Below, in pieces: positions 16,650-24,479 of a stretch of DNA of 31,322 bases. Numbering within the stretch: the stretch's first letter is position 1; every line of letters begins with the position of its first letter. A program made the translations under genes and the position numbers. Source of the stretch: Anaerolineae bacterium (GTDB lineage Bacteria; Chloroflexota; Anaerolineae; JAAYZQ01); NCBI GenBank assembly GCA_016929795.1, contig JAFGIA010000087.1, forward strand, positions 1-31,322, read 5' to 3'. Below the pieces are notes generated by a model. It had not been told where the DNA came from, ran no database searches, and saw only the letters and a program-made list of their open reading frames with translations.

Positions 16650-17918
16650 CTACGGAAAAGTGACCGCCGTCCACTGCATCGGGTCCACCGGCACGTCGCG
16701 CACCTGCATCTCCCAGTGGAGGTGGGGGCCGGTGGACAGGCCGGTGTCGCCGACCAGGCCGATGACCTGTCCGCGCCCGACTGCCTGGCCCACACTCACG
16801 TCGATCTGCGACAGGTGCCAGAACGCACTGAACACGCCCAAGCCGTGATCGATGATCACAGCATTTCCGCGCACCTGGAGCGCTTCGGCCAGCGCCACGG
16901 TGCCGGTCATCGGAGCCATCACCGGAGTGCCTGTATCGGCGCCCAGATCCAGGCCGCTGTGGTAGCTGCTCACCGGCCCACTGTTGTAGGAACGCCGCTG
17001 CCCAAAGGGGGCCGTGATCCGCAGCTCGCCGGCAAGCGGCAGGCCAAAGGTGCCATTCCACAAGCGTGTTTCGCTGCGCAGCGCAAACACGGCATTCACC
17101 TTCTCGCGCTCTGCAACCGACAGTTGTGGATCGAGCAAGTTGGTCCGGCCAGCCGGCACGACAATGTTGTAGCGGGTGAACTCGCCCTGTGTGACCTGAA
17201 AGCTACTCTGCACGGTCAGGTAATCGCCAGTCTCCTGCTCGACGACATAGAGGACGACAGGGTACTCGCCCGGTGCAGTGAGCGCGCCAATGCCAGCCAG
17301 CGCCCAGTAACTGCCCGCCCCACCGTAAAAAGCGATCTCTTGCCCCAGGAACCACCCCGACACTGCCAGCTCGCCACTGCCTTCCACCTCCACCACCACC
17401 GTCTGTCCCTGGATCAGAGGCGACGGCCAGGCCGAGATGACGGGCAGGCGCGGCACGCCGGCATGCGGCGCGCTGGCAGGCGGCATGACCAGCTCCTGTC
17501 CCTGCCAGAGCAGACCATGGAAACCAAGATCGGCGTTCGCCTCACGCAGCGCCCACGGCGTTGTACCATAGCGGAACGCCAGGCCGGGCAGCGTGTCACC
17601 CGGGCGAACAGGGTGAACCCGGCTCTCGGGCGGCGCATCGGCCGGCGGCACCCGCTCCGGCTCGGCTGTCGGGATCAAGAGCCGCTGGCCCACCTGGATC
17701 AGGCTTGGATCGAGAATGTCGTTCGCCGCGACGATGGCATCCACCGTGCTGCCAAAACGCTCGGCAATCGAAAAGAGTGTATCGCCGGCCTGCACAACGT
17801 ACACCGGTTCCTCCGGCGTCGGCTCCTGCGCCGTTGCCCCCACCACCGGCCCTAGCAAAATAGAGATCAGCGCCAGGCACAGCCAGCACGAAAACGCCCG
17901 GTTCCTATGCACAGTCAT
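16650..17918 (-). CDS. Secreted LysM-M23 metallopeptidase (cell-wall hydrolase-like)
   Basis: 422 aa. The N-terminal signal peptide is hydrophobic 8-28 and ends near GATA-QEP. LysM 1 (39-83, VVQAGDTLFSIAERFG) and LysM 2 (101-146, VRPGDTLPGLAFRYG) bind peptidoglycan or chitin-like glycans. A beta-rich linker (~160-245) follows. The M23 domain has H320 and D324 in YHSGLDLGA and the HLH pair 399-401, so the zinc ligands H320, D324 and H401 are all present and it should be active. M23 enzymes cut peptidoglycan crosslinks. Start at ATG 17918, preceded by GGGTGG. Located between DUF192 and GT39 genes in the same direction. Confidence 0.9.
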   Translation of the reverse strand: MTVHRNRAFSCWLCLALISILLGPVVGATAQEPTPEEPVYVVQAGDTLFSIAERFGSTVDAIVAANDILDPSLIQVGQRLLIPTAEPERVPPADAPPESRVHPVRPGDTLPGLAFRYGTTPWALREANADLGFHGLLWQGQELVMPPASAPHAGVPRLPVISAWPSPLIQGQTVVVEVEGSGELAVSGWFLGQEIAFYGGAGSYWALAGIGALTAPGEYPVVLYVVEQETGDYLTVQSSFQVTQGEFTRYNIVVPAGRTNLLDPQLSVAEREKVNAVFALRSETRLWNGTFGLPLAGELRITAPFGQRRSYNSGPVSSYHSGLDLGADTGTPVMAPMTGTVALAEALQVRGNAVIIDHGLGVFSAFWHLSQIDVSVGQAVGRGQVIGLVGDTGLSTGPHLHWEMQVRDVPVDPMQWTAVTFP

Positions 17919-17973
17919 CCACCCATCCCAATTGGAAATCAGGCATTGTGGCTCAATGCCTGGTGCCCGCCTG

Positions 17974-18339
17974 TCAAAATTCCAGTACATCCCCTACATT
18001 CACCCGGTCGAGCAACGACGGGTGGCCTTCGACGAAATACTGCGCCGGGCCCGCAGGGGCATAATATGGCCGGAACGGCTTGGCCAGCACCTTGTCGACC
18101 ACCCGACGCTCCCGGTTGAGCCAAACCACGGCGATCGGGAAAAAGACAAAGAACATGTGGATCGCCGTCTGCGCCACACTTTCGCGCCCCTCCACAAACA
18201 GATAGGCCTCGTCCTCCCCCAACCCGCGCCGGAACATCAACCCCCGGCCCCGCTTCCAGAACGTGTCGCACCGCACCAACCGCCCAGCGACCCGCTCTCC
18301 CGTGCTCCGATTCGTGATCACCCCATCTCCCATGTCCAT
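17974..18339 (-). CDS. DUF192 family protein
   Basis: About 121 aa. It shows the DUF192 pattern: RGLMFRRGL near the N terminus, AIHMFFVFFPIAVVWLNRE in the centre and VNVGDVLEF at the end. Other DUF192 proteins are small, often secreted or periplasmic beta-proteins of unresolved function. This one has no signal peptide. The ATG at 18339 lies 14 bases past the stop of the HD gene. ATG 18333 is equally plausible and has GGA five bases upstream. It is part of the run of genes behind the promoter at 20406-20433. Confidence 0.85.
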   Translation of the reverse strand: MDMGDGVITNRSTGERVAGRLVRCDTFWKRGRGLMFRRGLGEDEAYLFVEGRESVAQTAIHMFFVFFPIAVVWLNRERRVVDKVLAKPFRPYYAPAGPAQYFVEGHPSLLDRVNVGDVLEF

Positions 18340-18353
18340 CCAGATAGGCCGCT

Positions 18354-18935
18354 CTACCCCGGCCTCATTTCCCTCAAACGCCTGTACAGGCCGGCGCTCA
18401 ACGGATAATGCCACTCCAGCGCGTCAATCGACTGCCAAAACTCGTCCAGCCCACAGCTCCCCGCCAGCTCGTAGCGCAGGCACTGGGCCATCATCTCCAG
18501 CTTGTCGGCGTCGCGCACCAGCCGGCCTTCGGGGCTGTCCCGATCTTCGAACGCCTGCCACAGCGCCAGCAGCCGGCGCGCGCCCGGCAGGGGTGCGAGC
18601 AGGCCCGCCATTGCTTCCGCTTCCGCCCGGCTCTTGACCTCAGCCGGGATCAGCCTGGTGGCAGAGGCAGGCAGGTCAGTCAGGCGCACCTCCGCCAGGT
18701 CGTGTAGGAGCGCCATGAGCAGCACCTGCTCCATGTCGAGGTCGTGACCATCCTCGTTCAGCGCGTCCGCCAGCACCAGGGCCACGAACACCGTGCCAAA
18801 GATGTGATCGGCAATGCTCTCGACATATGATACACCGCGCATCGCCCACCCTGTGCGTTGCATCCGTTTCAAGGTCTCGACTTCGACAAGCACGTCGACG
18901 AGTGCCCCAGGCTCGATTGGTTTCCCGTGATCCAT
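18354..18935 (-). CDS. HD-domain hydrolase, YfbR/HDDC2-like 5'-deoxynucleotidase type
   Basis: 193 aa. Metal-binding HD signature: H44 in SIADHIFGT-like context (VESIADHIFG), H78-D79 in MALLHDLAEVRLTDLP, and a later Asp in RDADKLEMM (D142/D144). The E in HDLAE and the ADKLEM phrase are typical of YfbR/HDDC2 nucleotidases, which dephosphorylate deoxynucleoside monophosphates. Related HD_3 proteins are uncharacterised. ATG 18935 is three bases after the preceding stop, consistent with an operon with the phosphatase-like and adenosine-specific kinase genes. Confidence 0.85.
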   Translation of the reverse strand: MDHGKPIEPGALVDVLVEVETLKRMQRTGWAMRGVSYVESIADHIFGTVFVALVLADALNEDGHDLDMEQVLLMALLHDLAEVRLTDLPASATRLIPAEVKSRAEAEAMAGLLAPLPGARRLLALWQAFEDRDSPEGRLVRDADKLEMMAQCLRYELAGSCGLDEFWQSIDALEWHYPLSAGLYRRLREMRPG

Positions 18936-18938
18936 CGT

Positions 18939-19886
18939 CTATGCTCCCAACAGGGCCAGGATAGTGGGGGCCACGTCGGTCAGCGCCGCCGCCCTCTGAA
19001 AATGCAGTGCCCCCGGGCCGGCGGCAATCAACGGCACCGGGTTCACCGTGTGCGCCCTGGTCGAGATGTCCTCCACATTCCCATGGTCGCTCGACAGCAC
19101 CAGGGTTACGGCCTCTGGCAGGTGGTCGAGCATGCCCCCCAGGAAATCGTCCAGGCGCGACAGCACCCATTCCGGCTCGATGCGCCTGTGGCCTGCCAGG
19201 TCGGGCAGGAACGACTCGAACAGGACCAGATCATGCTCCGACGCCAGCCGCGCCAGCCGGGTGCCGGCCTCGCGCGCCGCCACCACCGGCAGGTCGTAGC
19301 CGAGCTGCGCTGTGGCCACCTCGTGCGTCACATCCCACAGCACCGCTCGCCCGGCGCGCAGGTCGTCGAGGGTGGGGATTGGCGCACCGGCAGCCAGGGC
19401 GGTCAGGGTGCTGGCACCAAGGCGGCGCTTGCCCTCCTCGACCCAGGCCCAGAACCGCTCAGAGTGAGCATTGGCAAAAAGGACACGCGCCCCCGCCTCG
19501 GCCGCACGCTTGAGCAGGCTGTACTCCTCGATCACGGCGCGCAGTGCCGCGGTGGGCTGGGCAGTGACGTGATCGCCGACCAGTGCCGGCGCGTTGACGC
19601 CGGTAAAGAGCGCCGTTTGCCCTGTCGCACTCTGCGGCAGTCCCGGCACCCCCAGGCAGGCGTCGAGCGCGCGCCACACCACCGGCCTGCCGTGCCATAC
19701 ACCATCGTAGATCCCTGTTCCGTCGAGCACCAGCGGCCCGCCGATCAGCTCCGACAGGCGGGGCATGGGCACCAGGCTGAGCGGGTTGTCCGGCCCTGCC
19801 GGCGCCAGCCCGACACCGTCGAGGAAGATAAAGAGGACGGCGGCGGATCGTGGGCCTCCCGCCCGCGCCTCGTGTGAATCACTCAC
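18939..19886 (-). CDS. Alkaline-phosphatase/iPGM-superfamily metalloenzyme
   Basis: 315 aa. Superfamily metal sites are visible: FIFLDGVGL (D23) at the start, SATGQTALFTG with the candidate nucleophile Ser86 or Thr88, LPDLAGH, and SDHGNVEDISTRAHT near the end. These match 2,3-bisphosphoglycerate-independent phosphoglycerate mutase and related phosphatases, but the protein is much shorter than iPGM (~510 aa) and lacks its inserted phosphatase-transfer domain. It is better called a phosphatase or phosphopentomutase-like metalloenzyme. The start GTG 19886 overlaps the stop of the adenosine-specific kinase gene as GTGA, indicating translational coupling. The longer in-frame extension upstream would lie entirely inside that gene. 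Confidence 0.85.
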   Translation of the reverse strand: MSDSHEARAGGPRSAAVLFIFLDGVGLAPAGPDNPLSLVPMPRLSELIGGPLVLDGTGIYDGVWHGRPVVWRALDACLGVPGLPQSATGQTALFTGVNAPALVGDHVTAQPTAALRAVIEEYSLLKRAAEAGARVLFANAHSERFWAWVEEGKRRLGASTLTALAAGAPIPTLDDLRAGRAVLWDVTHEVATAQLGYDLPVVAAREAGTRLARLASEHDLVLFESFLPDLAGHRRIEPEWVLSRLDDFLGGMLDHLPEAVTLVLSSDHGNVEDISTRAHTVNPVPLIAAGPGALHFQRAAALTDVAPTILALLGA

Positions 19887-20371
19887 AGCTTGTAGCCGAT
19901 GGTGCGCAAAAAGCCCTTGCGCCAGGCCACATCCTTCTCCGCCTCCACCCCCCTGGGCGAAAAGCCATCGATCACACCCACAATGCCGCGCCCCAGCTCC
20001 GTCTCGGCAACAATCACCTGGGTCGGATTGGCGGTGGCGCAAAAGATACGCGCCACCTCGGGCACCATCTTGAGCGCGTTGAGAATGTTGATCGGATAGT
20101 ACCCTTCGCCCAAAAAGAGAATAAAGGCGTGCCCCGCGCCGATGGCCAGCGCGTTCCTTTGCGCCAGGTCGATCATGGCCGCGTCGGTGCCCGTCGTTCG
20201 CACCAGGCAGTCGCCCGACGCCTCGTTGAATGCCAGCCCGAACTTGATACCCGGCACCGTGCCGGCCATCGCCTCGTGGATATCCTCGACGCTCTTGATG
20301 AAATGGGTCTGGCCGAGGACAAAGTTGATCGCATCCGGCTTGTCGATCGGCACAACCTCAAGCTCTACCAT
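19883..20371 (-). CDS. Adenosine-specific kinase (DUF355 family)
   Basis: 162 aa, close to the usual family length. Family phrases are clear: INFVLGQTHFIKSVEDIHEA, GIKFGLAFNEASGDCLVR, GHAFILFLGEGYYPINILN and IFCATANPTQVIVAETELG. The family (Pfam Adenosine_kin) has been described as adenosine-specific kinase from structural genomics, and the physiological role is thinly documented. ATG 20371 is chosen over ATG 20374 because GGAGG is then five bases away. It is first in the operon with the phosphatase-superfamily gene (overlapping stop/start), the HD gene and DUF192, which suggests adenine-nucleotide salvage or house-cleaning (inference). Confidence 0.92.
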   Translation of the reverse strand: MVELEVVPIDKPDAINFVLGQTHFIKSVEDIHEAMAGTVPGIKFGLAFNEASGDCLVRTTGTDAAMIDLAQRNALAIGAGHAFILFLGEGYYPINILNALKMVPEVARIFCATANPTQVIVAETELGRGIVGVIDGFSPRGVEAEKDVAWRKGFLRTIGYKL

Positions 20372-20405
20372 CATTTCCTCCTCAAGTCATCAACGAATTC
20401 GTTCC

Positions 20406-20433
20406 ATTCTATCACACTTCTGGACGGTGACAA
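20406..20433 (-). promoter_or_regulatory. Promoter of the adenosine-specific kinase operon
   Basis: Minus strand: TTGTCA (20428-20433, five of six), 16-bp spacer, TAGAAT (20406-20411, five of six). The predicted start is ~30 bases before ATG 20371. It occupies the only gap (71 bases) between this operon and the secreted protein gene upstream. Confidence 0.75.
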
Positions 20434-20442
20434 AACACGCTG

Positions 20443-22257
20443 TTACCACCCTCGCCCCACCACCGGCAGATACACGGCATAGCGCCCACCTGCCCTGGCA
20501 CCCAGGCTCACTTCGTCCAGATAGACCACCACCGGATCACCCACCCCCTCGTTCCAGGTGCGGAATTCCACGGTGAGGGTGCCCGTCAACGCAGCCCGTG
20601 GCAGCCCGGCGTAACACCAGAAGCGAGACCATCCATAGCTGTCGAGTGCCGGAGTCAGGACCCGTGTAGTGGTGATAGGCACGACGGTCGTCACCGGCTC
20701 GGTGTTGGTCAGGGGAGCGGTCGTTGCGCTGATCGGCCACGTTCCCGTCACCGTCTCTGTCACGATCGTGAGTACCACGTTGAGACGGTCGCCCTCACCC
20801 GCCTGCTCGGGCAGGTACCAGAACGAGAGCACCGGCTCCCACGAGTCGGTGACAACCACCGTCTGCGATACAGCCACGCTGCCTGTCACCGGCACACTCA
20901 CCGTCGCCCCCGTCGTCAGGGCAAGAGCACCGCGCCCGGTATGCACGGGGGCGGTCACGACCTCCGGTGCAATAGGCGCCCACGACCAGGCACCGAGACC
21001 GGCCTCGAACTCGCCGTTCACGACCACATCGTCGAGGCTGCGCAGCGTCCAGGTCAGGGGTACCGTCTCGGTCAGCCCAAAGGTGATACTGTAGACCGGC
21101 GACGGCGCCAGCCATCCCACGCGCTCGACAGTCACCGTCTGCGGGCCTGGAAGCAGCCCGAGCGAGAGTGATACCCGGCCCTGCGGGTCCGTGGAGCCAG
21201 AGAACCCGGTGCCCGAGATCGCCACCGTCGCGCCCATCAGCGGCCGTCCCTGGTTCGTGAGTACCAGGCCCCGCAACTCGGCGCTGCCCCCCACCACGGT
21301 GCGCGTGTCACCCTCCTCACGGTAGGGGCTAAAGAGGTGTGCGCCATTCGGGTAGCGCTGCCAGGCTCGCGCTCGAAAGCGGTAGGCGTGGCCCAGGTCT
21401 CCCGTAAAGCTCGCCGCCACCTCCTCCGTCAACGTAAACCAGTCGTGCCAAATACCATCCGCCTCGTCCATCCACTGCACGTCGTACCAGCGGATCAGGC
21501 CGCCCGGCGACGGCACGGCATTGTCCCAGATCACCTCGAACGTTGTCTGCTCGCTCAACGCCGGCGAAGAGGCCGACACGCTGGCCGTCTGCGCCAGGAT
21601 GGCCGAATCGAGAAAGCTCAAGTTCATGAGAGGCAGCCCGCCGGACGGAAGAGGGCTGGTAATGCGAATGTAGACGGTCACCGTCGGCGCCTCGGCATAG
21701 GCCGCAGTCATGCTGTCAATGTCCCACGGGCCCTCATCGTGGCCATCAGGTGAACTCCACACGATCTCGGGCGATGCGGGGTCGGTGCCGCCCGTCGGGT
21801 CGATCCCGACCTGCTTGAACATGGTATTGTCCACGGCCGGCGGTGCCGACGTCTGATAGATCGTCAGCATGGCACTGTGAAAGCCATACCCTTCACCCGG
21901 GATTAGCCCACCTACCTGCTGGCGTAGACCGGCAGTGTACGGCTCGGTGGCGACAATGATCTGCGAGGTATCGCCCTCGATGCGCTCCACCCACCCGCTG
22001 CCGAGGGAGCTATCCGCAAAATCACGCGTGTCGGCCAAGCAGGGATCAGGTGCCTTTTGAGAGAAAGCATCCCAGTCCACCGCCACACGGCAGCCGAGGT
22101 CCTCGAACTGGGCATACACAGGGCCGTACATCTCGACGCCCGGATTTTGCAGGAGCTGGTAGTCGGGCATGCCAGCTCCGAGGCTGAGGGGAGTGATCAC
22201 GACCAATGCCAGTAGTGCCAGAAACAAGCCGCTCGCCGACCATGTGCCTCGCTTCAT
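20443..22257 (-). CDS. Secreted modular beta-sandwich protein with YLP-type C terminus
   Basis: 604 aa. The signal peptide starts MKRGTWSASGLFLALLALVV. It is followed by a domain around residues 30-220 with acidic Gly/Asp turns, a fibronectin-III-like segment (~245-330, IRWYDVQWMDEADGIW), a carboxypeptidase-regulatory/CNA-like repeat (~335-410, LRGLVLTNQGRPLMGATV), and a jelly-roll carbohydrate-binding-like domain (~415-590, VVNGEFEAGLGAWSW to VVVYLDEVSLG). The protein ends YAVYLPVVGRGW, a short tail I associate with exported proteins of Chloroflexota. No catalytic motif is seen, so adhesion or matrix function is likely. Start at ATG 22257 with GGAGG ~10 bases upstream. The 99-base gap to the SGNH gene shows no clear promoter. 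Confidence 0.8.
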   Translation of the reverse strand: MKRGTWSASGLFLALLALVVITPLSLGAGMPDYQLLQNPGVEMYGPVYAQFEDLGCRVAVDWDAFSQKAPDPCLADTRDFADSSLGSGWVERIEGDTSQIIVATEPYTAGLRQQVGGLIPGEGYGFHSAMLTIYQTSAPPAVDNTMFKQVGIDPTGGTDPASPEIVWSSPDGHDEGPWDIDSMTAAYAEAPTVTVYIRITSPLPSGGLPLMNLSFLDSAILAQTASVSASSPALSEQTTFEVIWDNAVPSPGGLIRWYDVQWMDEADGIWHDWFTLTEEVAASFTGDLGHAYRFRARAWQRYPNGAHLFSPYREEGDTRTVVGGSAELRGLVLTNQGRPLMGATVAISGTGFSGSTDPQGRVSLSLGLLPGPQTVTVERVGWLAPSPVYSITFGLTETVPLTWTLRSLDDVVVNGEFEAGLGAWSWAPIAPEVVTAPVHTGRGALALTTGATVSVPVTGSVAVSQTVVVTDSWEPVLSFWYLPEQAGEGDRLNVVLTIVTETVTGTWPISATTAPLTNTEPVTTVVPITTTRVLTPALDSYGWSRFWCYAGLPRAALTGTLTVEFRTWNEGVGDPVVVYLDEVSLGARAGGRYAVYLPVVGRGW

Positions 22258-22356
22258 AGCTCGCTCGCCTCCCATCCCTGAATTTTGGCCGCCCGGCGGG
22301 GCAGCACAAGGACGCAGCCAGGCACCCCATCTGGCGCCCACGCGCCCACCATGAAC

Positions 22357-23847
22357 CTAGACTGTCGTCACCTGTTTCGCCAGAGACGGCAGGTTGCCGG
22401 CCAATGCAGCCACCAGGTCCGGGCCGTGCTGATTGTAAAGCGTGTGGGCCCTCACCCGCCGGTGCCCGGCATCCACACCAGCTCGCGCCAACAGCTCCCC
22501 CCACGCGTTCCACACCCCGGCAATGCGCGCCCCACCCGAGTGCTTGCCGTAGAGCACCACCTGCACCAGGTACGCCGCCAGAAGCTGCGCCAATGCAGGA
22601 TCCGCCGGGGCCACTTGCAGGTCATGTAGGAACAATCGCGACAGATCTTCGAGGGCCAGTAGGTCGGCGAGCGCCGTCGCGCGCGCTGGCGCCTCCACCA
22701 TCGACAGGGCAGGCGGCCATGCGGTCCACGCGGCAACAGCCGCAGGCACGTGCCAGTCGCGCAGAAACGAGTCATCGTAGGCATCAGGCATATAGAGAAT
22801 ACCGGCCTGCCCATTCCACTCACCATAGGGTGATGGGTAAGCAACAGGGCATGCGCTCTGCTCCCAATGCGCGCGATTGAGAAGAGCCAGGCTTAGAGAA
22901 GGGCAGGTGCCCGTCAGCTCAGCCAGGTGATCGTAGGCCAGGGCCAGATCCTGAGCCACGTCGTGCGCGCGTGCGCTCCACCCTGGCGAGTGACACACCG
23001 GGAGCGCACCCATCTGAAAAAAGGGCAGATCGAGCTGGCCGGCGAGTGCAGGTCGCTTGCCCTCAGCCGCGCGATGGGCAGCGGCCAATGCATCCAGCAC
23101 CGTCCGCGCCCACACCTCCGCCCCACGATTGTTCAGATGCACCCCGTCAAAGGTCAAGTGCAGGCGGCGGCGCTCCGCTGTCCGCTCCACAGCTTCTGCC
23201 CGGTAGCGCTTGCGATCCAGCCACGCGAACAGCCACTCACCCGGCAGATAGGCCGATCTGTAAGGCGCAGCCGCCAACACCTCGACACAAGCCTGCCAGA
23301 CGTCAGCCACCGCCACCCGTCGCCCGGCAGCCACGTGCTTGATCGTTCCGTTGAGCCGCGCCACCTGGGCATTCACCGGCGATGATAGCCGCTCGCCCAC
23401 AGGGCTCACCGTACACGCCAGCACCTGCGCCCCGGCACCTCGCGCCTGGTCTACCAGGTCGCGGTAGGCAGCGCCAAATCGATCCAGGTCCACTGTCGCG
23501 CGCATGCCTGCCGCCAACCCTCGATAACCTGACCAGAGTCGCCAGCCCAGGCTGTGGCGGGCCAGCCATGGTAGCCACACGTCGTTGCAGCCCACGGCGA
23601 GCACAACCCAATCAGGGTTGTACCGCTCGAGCAAGCCACCCAGCCGGCTGCGGAGCGAGGCCACCGTCTCGCCGCTCCGCCCGGCATTGATCACCCGAAT
23701 GTCCTCCCCCACCGGCCTTGGTTCAGCCGCCTGCCCCTTGCCAGGCGCCAGGCCCGCCGCTACGAGGTCAACGTAGCTGGCGCCGTACATCCCTTCTGTC
23801 AGGCTATCGCCTGCGAACAGATACCTCGTCGTGTCTGACAAGCTCAT
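22357..23847 (-). CDS. SGNH/GDSL-type hydrolase with unassigned C-terminal domain
   Basis: 496 aa. Residues 1-260 are an SGNH esterase/lipase: block I FAGDSLTEG (nucleophile S15), block II NAGRSGET, block III GCND (86-89), block V DGVHLNNRG (D233, H236). The catalytic Ser-Asp-His are intact. No signal peptide is visible from ATG 23847, so it may be cytoplasmic. The remaining ~230 residues (from LDLPFFQMGALPV) are alpha/beta, unrelated to SGNH, and contain LEDLSRLFLHDL where a gluzincin-type peptidase would carry HExxH, so it could be a dead peptidase-like fold (weak inference). A purine-rich GGGGGG precedes the start. The gene lies 52 bases downstream of the small membrane protein. Confidence 0.85.
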   Translation of the reverse strand: MSLSDTTRYLFAGDSLTEGMYGASYVDLVAAGLAPGKGQAAEPRPVGEDIRVINAGRSGETVASLRSRLGGLLERYNPDWVVLAVGCNDVWLPWLARHSLGWRLWSGYRGLAAGMRATVDLDRFGAAYRDLVDQARGAGAQVLACTVSPVGERLSSPVNAQVARLNGTIKHVAAGRRVAVADVWQACVEVLAAAPYRSAYLPGEWLFAWLDRKRYRAEAVERTAERRRLHLTFDGVHLNNRGAEVWARTVLDALAAAHRAAEGKRPALAGQLDLPFFQMGALPVCHSPGWSARAHDVAQDLALAYDHLAELTGTCPSLSLALLNRAHWEQSACPVAYPSPYGEWNGQAGILYMPDAYDDSFLRDWHVPAAVAAWTAWPPALSMVEAPARATALADLLALEDLSRLFLHDLQVAPADPALAQLLAAYLVQVVLYGKHSGGARIAGVWNAWGELLARAGVDAGHRRVRAHTLYNQHGPDLVAALAGNLPSLAKQVTTV

Positions 23848-23899
23848 CCCCCCGGGTCCCTTGCGTGTTTGATCACCCGCAGTCGGTCGCGGCTCGCAC

Positions 23900-24355
23900 T
23901 CAATCGCGGCGCAGGCGAGCCAACGCCGCACCCACCGCAGCCACCACGCCGCCGATGAGAAAACCCCACAGCCAGGCAAAGGGATAGGCGATCAGTGGCG
24001 GGCGGACCTCGCCGACGCCTGGTGCTTCCTCCGAGATGGGTGGCCACCCCATGCGACGCAGCGTCAGCTCAAGCGTTGGCGCCAGCATACCCGCCAGCCC
24101 GCCGGCCAGAAACGCATCCTCATTGCTAAAGCCGTGCCGCCGCACACCGATCCAGCCGATCCGGCCCCACACCAAGCCACTGATCGGCCCCAGGATGTTC
24201 TGCACCCAGGTCACCGTCTGCTCACGCCAGCGCATCAGCCGCGCCAGGATGGGCAGAGTGAGGATCCAGCCGGCTGCCGCGGCTGTGGCTGCGCGTGCCA
24301 GGCGCCAGCGCCGCAGCCACTCCAGGCTGGAGTCCGGTCTCGTCATCTCGACCAT
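23900..24355 (-). CDS. Small membrane protein of unknown function
   Basis: 151 aa, not recognised. There is a hydrophobic segment at ~20-40 (ARAATAAAAGWILTLPILAR), a moderately hydrophobic centre (GLVWGRIGWIGV, AFLAGGLAGMLAPTLEL) and a strong C-terminal segment (AYPFAWLWGFLIGGVVAAVG) followed by ARLRRD. Two to four membrane passes are plausible, with positively charged ends inside. AGGAGGT seven bases upstream makes ATG 24355 certain. It starts a run with the SGNH and secreted-protein genes, which suggests an envelope role. Confidence 0.75.
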   Translation of the reverse strand: MVEMTRPDSSLEWLRRWRLARAATAAAAGWILTLPILARLMRWREQTVTWVQNILGPISGLVWGRIGWIGVRRHGFSNEDAFLAGGLAGMLAPTLELTLRRMGWPPISEEAPGVGEVRPPLIAYPFAWLWGFLIGGVVAAVGAALARLRRD

Positions 24356-24391
24356 TCGTGAACCTCCTACTCGACGCGATCACGTGATCCC

Positions 24392-24400
24392 ATTGTACCA
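24392..24400 (-). promoter_or_regulatory. Possible extended -10 promoter before the small membrane protein gene
   Basis: Minus strand TGGTACAAT combines a TGn extension with TACAAT (five of six). No -35 is visible 17 bp upstream. It lies 37 bases before ATG 24355, in the 124-base spacer after the UbiB-like gene. Nothing else is evident in that spacer. Confidence 0.4.
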
Positions 24401-24479
24401 CACTTCTTTCAAACCCGCACAGCCACGGCACCCTTTTTGCGTTGTTTTGTTTTCCGGAGACATCCATGTTCTCGAGCAG

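Noticed and set aside
16625..16795. 57-residue N-terminal extension of the GT39 protein
   Set aside because: It overlaps the M23 catalytic region out of frame and has Cys/Arg/Ser-rich sequence without a signal or domain.
16425..17855. 476-aa open frame on the plus strand
   Set aside because: Antisense to the LysM-M23 and GT39 genes, which carry clear catalytic motifs. Low-quality His/Arg-rich sequence.
19887..20042. N-terminal extension of the phosphatase-superfamily gene
   Set aside because: The extension lies wholly inside the adenosine-specific kinase gene in another frame and reads Gly/Cys/Arg-rich junk. GTG 19886 coupled to the upstream stop is better.
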